A model generated the notes under the pieces. It did no database searches. It was not told where the DNA came from and saw nothing but the letters and a program-made list of their open reading frames with translations. Positions 16,097-24,929 of a DNA stretch of 64,000 nucleotides are shown piece after piece; the first letter of the stretch is position 1; every line of letters begins with the position of its first letter. The position numbers were made by a program, and so were the translations under genes. The stretch spans positions 5,704,001 through 5,768,000 of the forward strand of contig CAWICN010000001.1 in assembly GCA_963834725.1 (NCBI GenBank). The letters are read 5' to 3'. This stretch comes from PALSA-693 sp963834725. GTDB lineage: Bacteria > Actinomycetota > Acidimicrobiia > Acidimicrobiales > Palsa-688.

Positions 16097-18228
16097 CGCC
16101 GACCGGGCGGCCGCAGTCGGTTGGGCTGTTTCCCGGGCTAGCAGTGACGGTGGTAGGTCGGGGCCCAGCCGCGGTGACGGCCAAGGATGTGCTGCACACG
16201 GTGGGGGCGAAGGTATCGACAATCGCGGCCCGTTGGCGGGATGCCGATGTGGGTCGCTTGGACGCCGGTGGGGTGGTGGTGTGTGATGTTGTCGGCGAGG
16301 GCGTTGACGGGGAGTACCTGGCTGGGGTAGGGGCCCGACGGCGGGGGGCGTGGGTGACAGTGTCGGCGTTCGGCTTGGACGGCCCGTTGGGTGGTCGGCC
16401 GGGTTCGGACTTGTTGTGCAGCGCGGCGGGGGGTTTCTTGGGCGCGGTGACCGATTCTGAGGGTGCCGTGTACCAGATGCCGGGGTTGCAGGCGTTGAAG
16501 GTGGGCGGGCAGGCGGCGGCATTGGCGGTTCTGCATGCCGTGTCCTTGATGCGAGGTGGCAGGGATCCGATCCATTTGGATGTGTCCGTGCAGGAGGCGG
16601 CGGCCTTCTGCTCGGTACAGCAGGAGTCCGCTCATCTGTTGTTCCAGTGCGGGAAGCCGCTCGGGGCCAGTCCGTATTCAGCGCCCATGGCCTATTTCCC
16701 GTGTATCGATGGCGACGTGTTGATCGCGGTCATCGATGACCATCAGATGGTTCGGCTCGCGGAGGTTTTGGGTCGGCCCGAGTGGCCGGTGATCTACCCG
16801 AGGAACACCGATCGGGGCGCTCACGCCGAAGAGATCAACGCGGTCGTAGAGCTGTGGACGGCACAGCGCTCAAAATTTGATTGCGAGCGGGTGCTGCAGG
16901 AGCAGGGGGTGCCGGCGACGGCGGTGCGCACGATCGAGGAGACGGCCTCGAACGAGCAGTACCGGGCTCGAGATTTTCTCTCGCCGGTGGGAGACGGCGA
17001 GGATCGGAGGTTATCGTTCGGGGCGCTGCCGGCGTTAGTGGAGTCTGCGCCGGGAGGTAACGTAGTCGCGGACAGTGACGGTCGGGGCCAGGACGGACCG
17101 AGGGCCCGGACGTTGGCTGGCTTGCGGGTTGCGGAGGTGACCAATGTTCTGGCCGGACCGCTGGCCGGGTCCATTATGGGGGCGATGGGTGCCACGGTGG
17201 TCCGGCTCGAGGACGAGCAGCGGATGGACATCTACCGGCGCAACGGTCCGTTCGAGTACGGCCGCCCGGATCGAGAGCGGGCCGCGTATTTTTTGTTCGC
17301 CAACTACAACAAGCGCAGCGTCTATCGCCGGGTCGATGACGCGTCGTCATTTCCGCGGTCGGTGGCAGCCTGGGCTGACATGGTGTTGGAGAATGTTGGT
17401 TCTCATCGTCTGGATCGACTCAGTCTCGGGGGGTCTGCTGGCGAGCCGAGGATGATGGTGTCGATTTCAGGCTTTGGCCAGACTGGCCCGTGCGCCGAGT
17501 ACAAGGGTTATGCTCCTAACGTTCACTGCTTTGCAGGTCTAGCCGGTGCGACGCGGGAGTTGGCTCACCCTGAGGCCACGATTCGCACGTCGTTTGCAGA
17601 TTATACGGTGGCGGTGTGGGCGGCGACCCTGGCGGCGGCGTGGTGGTTGGGCGGCTCGGGCCCGCGGGTTTTCGATCTTTCTATGGCGGAGGTCATCGCC
17701 ACCAAACTCCAGGGGCTTCCACTTGACGCCGGTGAGGCGGAGGCGGTCACAACGGGGGACCTGGTCGACACGCCGGGCATGATCCTGCGCTGCATTGATG
17801 GCAGCGTGGCGGTCGATATGGGTGCAGCTTCCGAAGGCGAGGTTTTGGCGGCGGTGGGGGTTGATCCGGAGGGGGTGAGAGTTATCCGCTCGGCATTGGT
17901 GGTGAGCGCCGACGTGGCGTCGTCGGGGGCGGACGTGGCCAAAGTGCAGCAGGGATTGGCGGGCGCCGGGTTTGCCGCCTATGAGGCCCTGCAGCCTGCG
18001 GGGATAATTCATGACGCTCAACTGGAGGCTCGCGGTTTCGTGGTGCCTTTGGACCATCCCGGGGGCGGTATGAAAATCTTCGCGTTGCCCTGGAAGGTGG
18101 CGGGTGGCCGCCGTGAAAGCGCGGGCGGCTGGTATCGGCGATCGCCGTTACTGGGCGAAGACGACGACTGGATAGACCAGCAGCTGCAAGGTGCGCCGGC
18201 CGGACCGATGGATGACACGCCTCGATAA
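16093..18228 (+). CDS. Double-domain family III CoA-transferase (CaiB/BaiF)
   Basis: This 711-residue protein contains two family III CoA-transferase domains in tandem; usual members are about 400 residues. The N-half runs to about residue 330 and the C-half starts at LAGLRVAEVTNVLAGPLAG. In the C-half the stretch RTSFADYTVAVWAAT fits the conserved segment carrying the catalytic Asp. The matching N-half segment (GLQALKVGGQAAAL) has no Asp, so the N-half is probably inactive or structural. It moves CoA between carboxylic acids and would activate the substrate for the flanking acyl-CoA dehydrogenases. Its ATG overlaps the upstream stop. Confidence 0.88.
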   Translation: MTPTGRPQSVGLFPGLAVTVVGRGPAAVTAKDVLHTVGAKVSTIAARWRDADVGRLDAGGVVVCDVVGEGVDGEYLAGVGARRRGAWVTVSAFGLDGPLGGRPGSDLLCSAAGGFLGAVTDSEGAVYQMPGLQALKVGGQAAALAVLHAVSLMRGGRDPIHLDVSVQEAAAFCSVQQESAHLLFQCGKPLGASPYSAPMAYFPCIDGDVLIAVIDDHQMVRLAEVLGRPEWPVIYPRNTDRGAHAEEINAVVELWTAQRSKFDCERVLQEQGVPATAVRTIEETASNEQYRARDFLSPVGDGEDRRLSFGALPALVESAPGGNVVADSDGRGQDGPRARTLAGLRVAEVTNVLAGPLAGSIMGAMGATVVRLEDEQRMDIYRRNGPFEYGRPDRERAAYFLFANYNKRSVYRRVDDASSFPRSVAAWADMVLENVGSHRLDRLSLGGSAGEPRMMVSISGFGQTGPCAEYKGYAPNVHCFAGLAGATRELAHPEATIRTSFADYTVAVWAATLAAAWWLGGSGPRVFDLSMAEVIATKLQGLPLDAGEAEAVTTGDLVDTPGMILRCIDGSVAVDMGAASEGEVLAAVGVDPEGVRVIRSALVVSADVASSGADVAKVQQGLAGAGFAAYEALQPAGIIHDAQLEARGFVVPLDHPGGGMKIFALPWKVAGGRRESAGGWYRRSPLLGEDDDWIDQQLQGAPAGPMDDTPR

Positions 18229-18284
18229 GCATATGGATGTAGGGAGGATGACGCGGTGACAGGACTGGGTGGGGAGGTTTGCCT

Positions 18285-19448
18285 GTGACACAAGTCGGCG
18301 CCGGTTCCGACGTTGCCCTGGGCGAGGAGCGTGACGAGCTCCGCCACCAGCTGCGGCGGCTCGCCGAACGGCACTGGGGCGATCAACGTATCCGGGAATA
18401 CGGTGATGGCGGCACCGAAGAGACCCGCCAGGCCCTCGATGTGCTCGAGCGGGACATGGGACTACAGGGCATACTGGTGCCCGAGGAATATGGTGGGTTG
18501 GGCGGTGGGTGCGTGGAGGCGGCCATCGCCGCCGAGGAGTTGGGGGCGGCGATGATCCCGTCCAACCTGTTGGGGTCGTGTACCGCGGCGGCGGTGTTCG
18601 AGCACGCCCCCGAGTCGCTGCGCAAGGAGGCGTTGCCTCTTGTGGCCGCTCGCGGCAGCCGCACCGCGGTGGCCTGGCCCGGCAATGACCATACGTGGAG
18701 TGTGACGGGCACCAAGCTGATGACCGTTACTGATAATTCGATCACCGGTACCGCCCCCTACGTGCCCGAGGCGGACGGGGTCACCGTGCTCGTCCTGCCG
18801 GTGGTCGCCGGCGAGCGGGTCGGATTGGCAGTCGTCCACGACCACGCCGATCGCCAGGGGATCGTGATGAAGTCGGTCACGTCCCCCGATGTCACCCGGT
18901 CGATTGCTACCGTCAGTGGGGCGGTGGCCGCGGAGCGGTTCGTGCCTCTCGAAGAAGGCGCCAGCGCCTTTGCTCTGACCATTGCCATCGCGTCGGTCCT
19001 CCTGGCCGCCGAGATGGTTGGCGCGTCCCGGGCCTGCCTCGAGCGGACCGTCGACTACACCAAGTCCCGCAAAGCCTTCGGGCGCCCCATTGCTACCTTC
19101 CAGGTTCTCAAGCACCGCATCGTTGACATCCTGGTCGCCCTCGAAGCAGCCCGTGCCATCACCAACCGGGCTGCCCAGCAGATTGATGACCAACGCACAA
19201 ACGTGCTCGTCCCCAAGGAGCTGCCGGACTTGCTCAGCTTGGCCCGTATCGCTAAAGCTCAGGCCAGCGACGCCCTGCAGCTCGCCGCTCATGAGTGCAT
19301 CCAGATGCACGGCGGGATCGGCTTTACCTGGGAAAACCCGTCCCACTTCTACTTGAAGAAATGGGCCTCGTCGTCCCGGCTCTACGGTCAACCACACGAG
19401 CTGAGACTGCACATCTACGAAGATGCCGTCGCCCGCACCCGACCCTAG
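18285..19448 (+). CDS. Acyl-CoA dehydrogenase, second subunit of a likely pair
   Basis: About 387 residues. It has the FAD-contact region SRKAFGRPIATFQVLKHR and ends with IQMHGGIGFTWENPSHFYLK, a C-terminus typical of one partner in mixed acyl-CoA dehydrogenase tetramers. It lacks the GGSNEIQ ending of the other copy. I place the start at GTG 18285, seven bases after GGGGAGG, rather than the TTG at 18279. The gene is 56 bases after the CoA-transferase and in the same operon. The role proposed is alpha,beta-dehydrogenation of a bulky acyl-CoA together with the protein of 14903-16096; this pairing is inference. Confidence 0.88.
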   Translation: MTQVGAGSDVALGEERDELRHQLRRLAERHWGDQRIREYGDGGTEETRQALDVLERDMGLQGILVPEEYGGLGGGCVEAAIAAEELGAAMIPSNLLGSCTAAAVFEHAPESLRKEALPLVAARGSRTAVAWPGNDHTWSVTGTKLMTVTDNSITGTAPYVPEADGVTVLVLPVVAGERVGLAVVHDHADRQGIVMKSVTSPDVTRSIATVSGAVAAERFVPLEEGASAFALTIAIASVLLAAEMVGASRACLERTVDYTKSRKAFGRPIATFQVLKHRIVDILVALEAARAITNRAAQQIDDQRTNVLVPKELPDLLSLARIAKAQASDALQLAAHECIQMHGGIGFTWENPSHFYLKKWASSSRLYGQPHELRLHIYEDAVARTRP

Positions 19449-19491
19449 GCCCCACCCACCCAGGCGAGAAGCGAGAAAAGGCCGGGACAAG

Positions 19492-19962
19492 ATGGGTATG
19501 TCTGCCTGTCCGCAGCTAGTCCGACGACTCGTTCTCGTCGACGCCTTCGGTCTATGGGACGACGATTGCGGAGGAGTCGACCCCTTCGGGGCCGCGAGAG
19601 CAGTGCTGGCGGCGAAGTGGGGCGATAGCTCGGCCCCACCGGACGAGCCAAGCAGTTTCGACGGCGACCCTGACAACGCCGAGGACGTTGCCCTCTTCGA
19701 AGCAGCCAATCAAACTGCAGCTACGAAGCTACTTTGGCCACTACCAGACCGCGGGCTGCGCCGCCGCCCCCCCTTCGTTGCGGCGCCAACACTCGTTGTG
19801 CACGGGGATCGCGACGGCCTCGTGCCGCCGCAGTACGCGCCCGATTTTGTCGAGTTGCTTCCTGACGCCGAGCTGCGGCTGATCGAGGGTGCGGGCCATT
19901 ACCCAATGCTGGAGAGAGAGGATGAGTTCTTCCAGGCCCTGGAGCCGTTTCTGGCCAGATGA
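19492..19962 (+). pseudogene. 5'-truncated alpha/beta hydrolase
   Basis: The reading frame encodes only the C-terminal half of an alpha/beta hydrolase. It begins at a strand normally found just after the nucleophile elbow (RRLVLVDAFGLW), then carries the triad Asp region (TLVVHGDRDGLVPP) and catalytic His (IEGAGHYPMLE). The oxyanion strand and the GxSxG elbow are missing, and the preceding 40 bases end the acyl-CoA dehydrogenase. So the 5' half has been deleted and the product, about 156 residues if made, cannot be a working hydrolase. It may be a relic of a meta-cleavage-type C-C hydrolase, which would suit the catabolic setting. Confidence 0.7.
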
Positions 19963-20118
19963 TTGCACCATTGACTGGCGTGGTAGACGGCACCCCTCGC
20001 ACCGACGCCTGGTCGGAGTCGAGTCTGGGAGTATGTCAGCAGAGCGGTTTGGTATTCAGGGAAATGGGGTGTCGGTTCGATGTTGCTGAATGGTTTGGTT
20101 AGAGAAAGGTAGGCCGAG

Positions 20119-21075
20119 ATGACAGGCACGTTGGATGGGCGGGTGGCAGTGGTAACGGGGGCAGGGCGAGGGATTGGAGCCGCGGTGGCTCGGTTGTTCG
20201 CTCAGGAGGGGGCGAAGGTTGTGGTGAACGATCTTGGGGGGGCGGTGGATGGCACCGGCAGGGATTCGGGTCCGGCGACTGAGATAGTGGAGGAGATCAA
20301 GAAGGCTGGTGGTGAGGCGTCGATCAATGACGCCGATGTCAGTGATTTCGATCAAGCGGAGAGCGTGATTCGGCAGGCGATCGACTCGTACGGCCACCTG
20401 GACGTGTTGGTCAATGTGGCGGGCATCCTTCGGGATCGGATGGTGTTCAACTTGTCGTGGGAGGACTGGGACGCGGTAATCCGGGTGCACCTCGGTGGGA
20501 CGTTCAACACGACTCGGCATGCGGCGAGCTACTGGCGGGAGCTGCGGAACCCAGATGGGCATTTCCGGATCATCAATTTCACGTCTGGTTCGGGGTTGCA
20601 CGGTGCGCCGGGGCAGCCGAACTACGCGGCGGCCAAAATGGGCATTGTGGGGTTGACATACTCGTGCGCCCACGCCTTGCAGCGCTATGGGGTGACGACG
20701 AATGCGATCAGCCCGGCGGCGAACACCCGTATGACGCAGACGGTGCCGACCGAGCGGCAGCGGTTGCGGGACACCGCTGACGAGGAGATGTCGCCAGATA
20801 ATGTTGCTCCGGCGGTTGCGTGTCTCGCCAGCGAGCGATCGGACTGGTGTAACGGTCAGGTCATCTTAGCGCTCGGCTACCAGATCGGTTTGTTTAATGT
20901 GCCAGAGGTGATCCGCGAAGTTGTCTCGCCTGGGCCCTGGGATGTGGGGCTGGCGACGCACCTGATGGAAGCCGTCCTCAAGCCGGCGATCCGCGAAAAC
21001 AAGATGCCGCACGTCGGTATCCGGCTCGACGACATCGAGGAACTCGACGCTCGCCCGCAATCCGCGACCCGGTAA
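20119..21075 (+). CDS. Short-chain dehydrogenase (17beta-HSD4-like)
   Basis: This 318-residue NAD(P)-dependent short-chain dehydrogenase has the cofactor motif GAGRGIG (residues 12-18) and the long insert VVVNDLGGAVDGTGRD, typical of the dehydrogenase part of peroxisomal multifunctional enzyme type 2. The catalytic YAAAK and upstream Ser (FTSGSGLHG) are present. This subgroup commonly oxidises 3-hydroxyacyl-CoA or hydroxysteroid substrates, which suits the beta-oxidation-like genes before it. It follows the truncated hydrolase by about 155 bases. Codon use is G-ending like the 14.9-18.2 kb genes. Confidence 0.88.
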   Translation: MTGTLDGRVAVVTGAGRGIGAAVARLFAQEGAKVVVNDLGGAVDGTGRDSGPATEIVEEIKKAGGEASINDADVSDFDQAESVIRQAIDSYGHLDVLVNVAGILRDRMVFNLSWEDWDAVIRVHLGGTFNTTRHAASYWRELRNPDGHFRIINFTSGSGLHGAPGQPNYAAAKMGIVGLTYSCAHALQRYGVTTNAISPAANTRMTQTVPTERQRLRDTADEEMSPDNVAPAVACLASERSDWCNGQVILALGYQIGLFNVPEVIREVVSPGPWDVGLATHLMEAVLKPAIRENKMPHVGIRLDDIEELDARPQSATR

Positions 21076-21157
21076 CTATGCTCACCCGCACTCAGGCCGA
21101 CGCCGCTCTAAGCCAGCATTAAAGCGATGGAGACACCACAACCATGGAGAAATAGCA

Positions 21158-21973
21158 ATGGCTGATGTGCTCGCTTATTACAAAGATCGAGAAGTACTGG
21201 TCACCGGCTGCTCATCTGGTATTGGAAGCGCGACAGCGCAGAAATTGCAGACCGCTGGCGCCAAGGTGATCGGGGTCGACATCAAGCCGCCATCCGGTCG
21301 TCTTTGGAAGTTCATCGAGACGGACATCGGGGATTATAACTCGATTCGCGACACGGTCTCCAGGCTGGAATCCCCGATCTGGGCGGTGTTCAATTGCGCC
21401 GGACTATCAGGCGGGGCGGCCGACCCTGTTACCGTGCTTCGAGTCAACTTCCTCGGTCTGCGTGAGCTCAATGAAGGTGTCGTGCCTCTTATTCCCAGTG
21501 GCGGCGCCATCGTAAGCACAGCATCGGGGGCTGGCCAGGACTACGCCGTCAACGCGGCCACCAACATTGGGCTTGTTCGCACCAAAAGCTTCCCCGAAGG
21601 AGAAGCCTGGGTAACGGAACACGAGTCCTATGTACGAGAACGCGGGGGCTACCCTGTTTCAAAGGAGTCTCTCGTGCTGTACACCCTTGATCGCTGCATC
21701 GACCTCGCGGCGTCCGGCATCCGGATAAACGTGATTGGCCCCGGAGTGACGGACACGCCGATGCTGCAGGATTCTGCCAAGATTTACGGCATGGACTATC
21801 TGATGAACCTGTTCAAGCCCCTCGGCCGGGTTGCGACGGCCGAGGAGCAAGCCAACATCCTCATCTACCTGAACAGTGATTCGGCCAGTTACGTCAACGG
21901 CCAGCCGGTCTGGAGTGATGGAGGCGTGATCAGCCGCCGCATTGTCGCCAACGTCCTGGAGGGAGACCACTGA
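21158..21973 (+). CDS. Short-chain dehydrogenase (3alpha-HSD/coniferyl-alcohol type)
   Basis: This 271-residue short-chain dehydrogenase has the cofactor motif GCSSGIG, an Asp in VIGVDIKPP that suggests NAD preference, FNCAG for the adenine pocket, and the catalytic YPVSKES. The layout with a long loop before the Tyr (KSFPEGEAWVTEHESYV) is that of the 3-alpha-hydroxysteroid and coniferyl-alcohol dehydrogenase group. Its stop overlaps the next start in ATGA, so it is translationally coupled to the cyclase-family protein. The pair probably acts in sequence on one substrate. Confidence 0.88.
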   Translation: MADVLAYYKDREVLVTGCSSGIGSATAQKLQTAGAKVIGVDIKPPSGRLWKFIETDIGDYNSIRDTVSRLESPIWAVFNCAGLSGGAADPVTVLRVNFLGLRELNEGVVPLIPSGGAIVSTASGAGQDYAVNAATNIGLVRTKSFPEGEAWVTEHESYVRERGGYPVSKESLVLYTLDRCIDLAASGIRINVIGPGVTDTPMLQDSAKIYGMDYLMNLFKPLGRVATAEEQANILIYLNSDSASYVNGQPVWSDGGVISRRIVANVLEGDH

Positions 21974-22998
21974 TGTCGCAAGCTTCCGAGTCCCACGCTA
22001 CCGGACAGATCGGGATTCCGGAGGAACTACGGGAGGCCGCACGGGAATTGTCCAACTGGGGCAAATGGGGACCAGACGATGAGTTGGGGACCCTCAACTA
22101 CATTTCGCACGAGTGCGTCACTCGCGCTGCGAGGCTCGTCAAGCACGGCCGATCATTCAACCTCGGCATTGAGTTCGACGCCTATGGTCCGCAGAGTGCG
22201 AGCGGTTTCCGGCGCAACCCCATCCACTTCATGACGCTAGACGGCGGCGACCGCGAGATGGTGGAGCGCCTTGGCGGATGGGGTGGTGAGTCGGAGCAGC
22301 TGATCTCACATATCTGGCGGAGCCCGATGCGCTTCAACGACGACTTCATTGTCATGCCGCTGCAGGCTGCGACGCAATGGGATGCGCTGTCCCACGTCTA
22401 TTACGACCAGCTGCTCTACAACGGGTACAGCGCGGACACTTGTACGAGCTTCGGGGCAAGCAAAGACAGCATCGACAAGGTGGCTCGAGCGGGGCAGGTG
22501 GTAGGCAGGGGTGTGCTTCTCGACATTGCCCGCCTGAAGGGCGAGTCGCTGCTCCCGGCCGGTGCGGTGGTGACGCCCGGGGACCTGGACGCGGCGGCCG
22601 AGGCGGAGGGCGTCGAGATCCAAGAGGGTGACATCATTTTGGTGCGCACAGGCTGGAGACAGGAGTTCCTCCGCACTCATGACGGGGCGACGTGGGGGGC
22701 TACCTCTCCGGGCCTCTCATGGCACTGTGCTCGGTGGCTGGCGTCTCACCATTGCGCCGCGGTCGCGTGCGACAATATCGCAGTGGAAACGAGCACCGTC
22801 GAGCTGGAGGGGATCCTGTTGCCGATGCACATGCTGACGTTACGCGATATGGGAATGATGCTCGGGGAAATGTGGGATTTCGAGGCGCTGGGAAATGCGT
22901 GTGCCGACGATGGCAACTATGAGTTCTTGCTGGTGTCGCAGCCGCTCCTCGTCACCGGGGCGGTCGGTTCGCCGATCAATCCGATTGCCCTCAAGTAG
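21973..22998 (+). CDS. Cyclase-family metal hydrolase (kynurenine formamidase-like)
   Basis: This 341-residue protein belongs to the cyclase family (PF04199), which uses metal to hydrolyse amide or C-C bonds in small cyclic or formylated substrates. The family motif HxGTHxDxxxH appears in altered form as QAATQWDALSH (131-141): Asp137 and His141 are kept, but the first two histidine positions are Gln. This variant is seen in many actinobacterial members, so activity is likely but not certain. It is coupled to the preceding dehydrogenase by ATGA. A product of ring oxidation could be its substrate; this is inference. Confidence 0.85.
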   Translation: MSQASESHATGQIGIPEELREAARELSNWGKWGPDDELGTLNYISHECVTRAARLVKHGRSFNLGIEFDAYGPQSASGFRRNPIHFMTLDGGDREMVERLGGWGGESEQLISHIWRSPMRFNDDFIVMPLQAATQWDALSHVYYDQLLYNGYSADTCTSFGASKDSIDKVARAGQVVGRGVLLDIARLKGESLLPAGAVVTPGDLDAAAEAEGVEIQEGDIILVRTGWRQEFLRTHDGATWGATSPGLSWHCARWLASHHCAAVACDNIAVETSTVELEGILLPMHMLTLRDMGMMLGEMWDFEALGNACADDGNYEFLLVSQPLLVTGAVGSPINPIALK

Positions 22999-23147
22999 GA
23001 GGCGATCTCCTGTGCCTGGAGCGAGCCGGCGCCATTCTCTTCCAACGGAAAATACAACACGTTGCGCTATGTCAACGTATGGCCCCGACCGATCCAGGGC
23101 GGACCTCAGAGTTGTGCGTTGCGGCCGCTCCGTGAGGCCGGCGGGCG

Positions 23148-23906
23148 TCAGAGTTGCACGCCGCGGGTGAGCGCACCGTCGACGACGAGGTTGGTGCCGC
23201 TTATACGGCTGGCCCTGGGGCTCGCGAGGAACACCACCGCCGCCGCGACCTCCTCGGGGGTCCCCATGTGCCCGGTGGGGTTCAGTCCGACCGCAGTCCG
23301 GTAGAGGGTGGGGTCCCCCTGCTCGATGGACTGCCACACGCCGCCCTCGAAGTAAGTGTTGCCCGGGGAGACGGTGTTGGCGCGTATCCCTTTGCCCGCC
23401 AGCTGGAACGCCAGGCCGTGGATGTAGCCCACGACCGCCGTTTTGGCCGTTCCATAAGGGCCCGACGCGAAATCCGACTCACGCCCCGAGACGCTGGAAA
23501 TGGCGATGATGTTGCCGTTGGCGCTGCGTTCCAGGAACGGCCGGGCGGCGTTGAACAGCCGCACCGTGTGCATGACGTCGATGTCGAAGCTGGCCTGCCA
23601 GTTTTCCTCCGTGTCGGGGATGGCGAGGGCGCTGACGTTGGCCACAACCGTGTCGATTCGTCCCATCGCCTCGCCCGCGGCGCGAACCCACTCGGCGAGC
23701 CCTGGCGCGTCGCCGACGTCGAGCACCTGCCCGGTGACCTTGCCCCGGTCCTGTAAGGCGCCCTGGGTAGCCGTCACCTCGTCGGGTTTGCGAGCGCAGA
23801 AACCCACCTCGGCGCCCTCGTCGACGAATGCCTCCACGATCGCCCGGCCGATGCCCCTGGTGCCGCCGGTCACAAGGACACAGCTCCCGGAGAGTTTGAG
23901 GTCCAT
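23148..23906 (-). CDS. Short-chain dehydrogenase/reductase
   Basis: This 252-residue NAD(P)-dependent enzyme shows GGTRGIG near the N-terminus, an Arg in VGFCARKPDE that favours NADPH, the Ser region ISSVSGRESDF, and catalytic YGTAK. Length and motifs match the FabG-like classical group. It lies convergent to the cyclase-family gene and 24 bases downstream of the acetamidase-like gene on the minus strand, so it is likely the second gene of a two-gene operon. Confidence 0.87.
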   Translation of the reverse strand: MDLKLSGSCVLVTGGTRGIGRAIVEAFVDEGAEVGFCARKPDEVTATQGALQDRGKVTGQVLDVGDAPGLAEWVRAAGEAMGRIDTVVANVSALAIPDTEENWQASFDIDVMHTVRLFNAARPFLERSANGNIIAISSVSGRESDFASGPYGTAKTAVVGYIHGLAFQLAGKGIRANTVSPGNTYFEGGVWQSIEQGDPTLYRTAVGLNPTGHMGTPEEVAAAVVFLASPRASRISGTNLVVDGALTRGVQL

Positions 23907-23930
23907 GGAGAATCCTTTCGGAGCGGGTCG

Positions 23931-24929
23931 CTAGAGCGAAAGGGCCCGCCGGCGAAGTTCGGCGTGAATCCCGTCGTAGGCTGACGCCGGGGGCAGCAAG
24001 GACTTGGGAGCTTTGACAGCCACGCTGTAGTTGGCGTCCACCACATTGGCGATGGGGGCCTCGGCGACCTGCGATAGCAGCTGGTAGGCGTCCATGATGT
24101 GCAGGCCGTGCAGCTTCCCCATCCAGCGCACCAGCTCTGCGTTGCCGATGCGCCAGGAATCCTCGAGCGGCCGGCTCGAACCGACCGTTGTCCAGCTCTG
24201 GTCGTCTTCGATGCGCGGCCATCCGGGAGCGCCGCCTTTGATGAGCTCGACGATAAAGGTGGTGGTCATCGCCCCCTCTATCGCGGTGCCGCAGGCCTCT
24301 CCCTCCCCCTGCCGGTAATGGCCGTCGCCGAGGGAGAACAAGGCGCCCTCTTCGTTCACACCCAGGTACACTGTGGCGCCGGCGCGTATCTCGGGGCTGT
24401 CCATGTTGCCCCCGAAGCGGTCGGGGACCAGCGAGGTGCGCACCTCCCCTGCCGGCGGGGCGACACCAACGGTGCCGAGCATCGGCGCGACCGGCAAGGC
24501 GACGCTCAACTCGGAGAAACGGGCCGAGAAGTTGACCGTTTTGGCGTCGCGGTCGAGTTCGTAGATCCAGGTGGTGTCCGGGAGAGGGTCCTGAAAGGTC
24601 GCGACCCGGTCGGTGCTGGTCATTCCCCCGAAGAAAGGGATGGCCGCGCTGGCTCCCCAATCTCGTGCCGGTTCTATCGCCACGAAATGCAGCACCAGTG
24701 TGTCGCCCGGCTCGGCGCCCTCAACAAAGAACGGACCGGTTTGCGGGTTGACGTAGCGAAGATCGACCTTCTCCCCGGAGAGGTCGTCGACGCTTCGCAG
24801 CACCCCGCCGAAGGCGTCGTCGGACCAGACCCGCAGGGCCATGCCAGGCCGGATCTTCATCACCGGCGCCACACCGCCGAACGTGTACGCGTACTGCTCC
24901 CGGGAGGGGGTGAACTCGACAAGGTCCAT
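23931..24929 (-). CDS. Acetamidase/formamidase family protein
   Basis: This 332-residue protein belongs to the acetamidase/formamidase family (PF03069), which hydrolyses short amides to acid and ammonia. Recognisable parts include the N-terminal TFGGVAPVMKIRPG, EGAEPGDTLVLH, and a central Gly-rich stretch ending GDGHYRQGEGEACGTAIE, the family hallmark. It leads a minus-strand pair with a short-chain dehydrogenase. An amide-handling enzyme in the same region as a HAAT importer may point to amide uptake, but this link is inferred. Confidence 0.88.
   Translation of the reverse strand: MDLVEFTPSREQYAYTFGGVAPVMKIRPGMALRVWSDDAFGGVLRSVDDLSGEKVDLRYVNPQTGPFFVEGAEPGDTLVLHFVAIEPARDWGASAAIPFFGGMTSTDRVATFQDPLPDTTWIYELDRDAKTVNFSARFSELSVALPVAPMLGTVGVAPPAGEVRTSLVPDRFGGNMDSPEIRAGATVYLGVNEEGALFSLGDGHYRQGEGEACGTAIEGAMTTTFIVELIKGGAPGWPRIEDDQSWTTVGSSRPLEDSWRIGNAELVRWMGKLHGLHIMDAYQLLSQVAEAPIANVVDANYSVAVKAPKSLLPPASAYDGIHAELRRRALSL

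Noticed and set aside
15728..16522. 264-codon minus-strand frame
   Set aside because: Proline and arginine rich, overlaps two well-supported plus-strand genes.
18462..19709. 415-codon minus-strand frame
   Set aside because: Antisense to the acyl-CoA dehydrogenase at 18285-19448 whose flavin and C-terminal motifs are clear.
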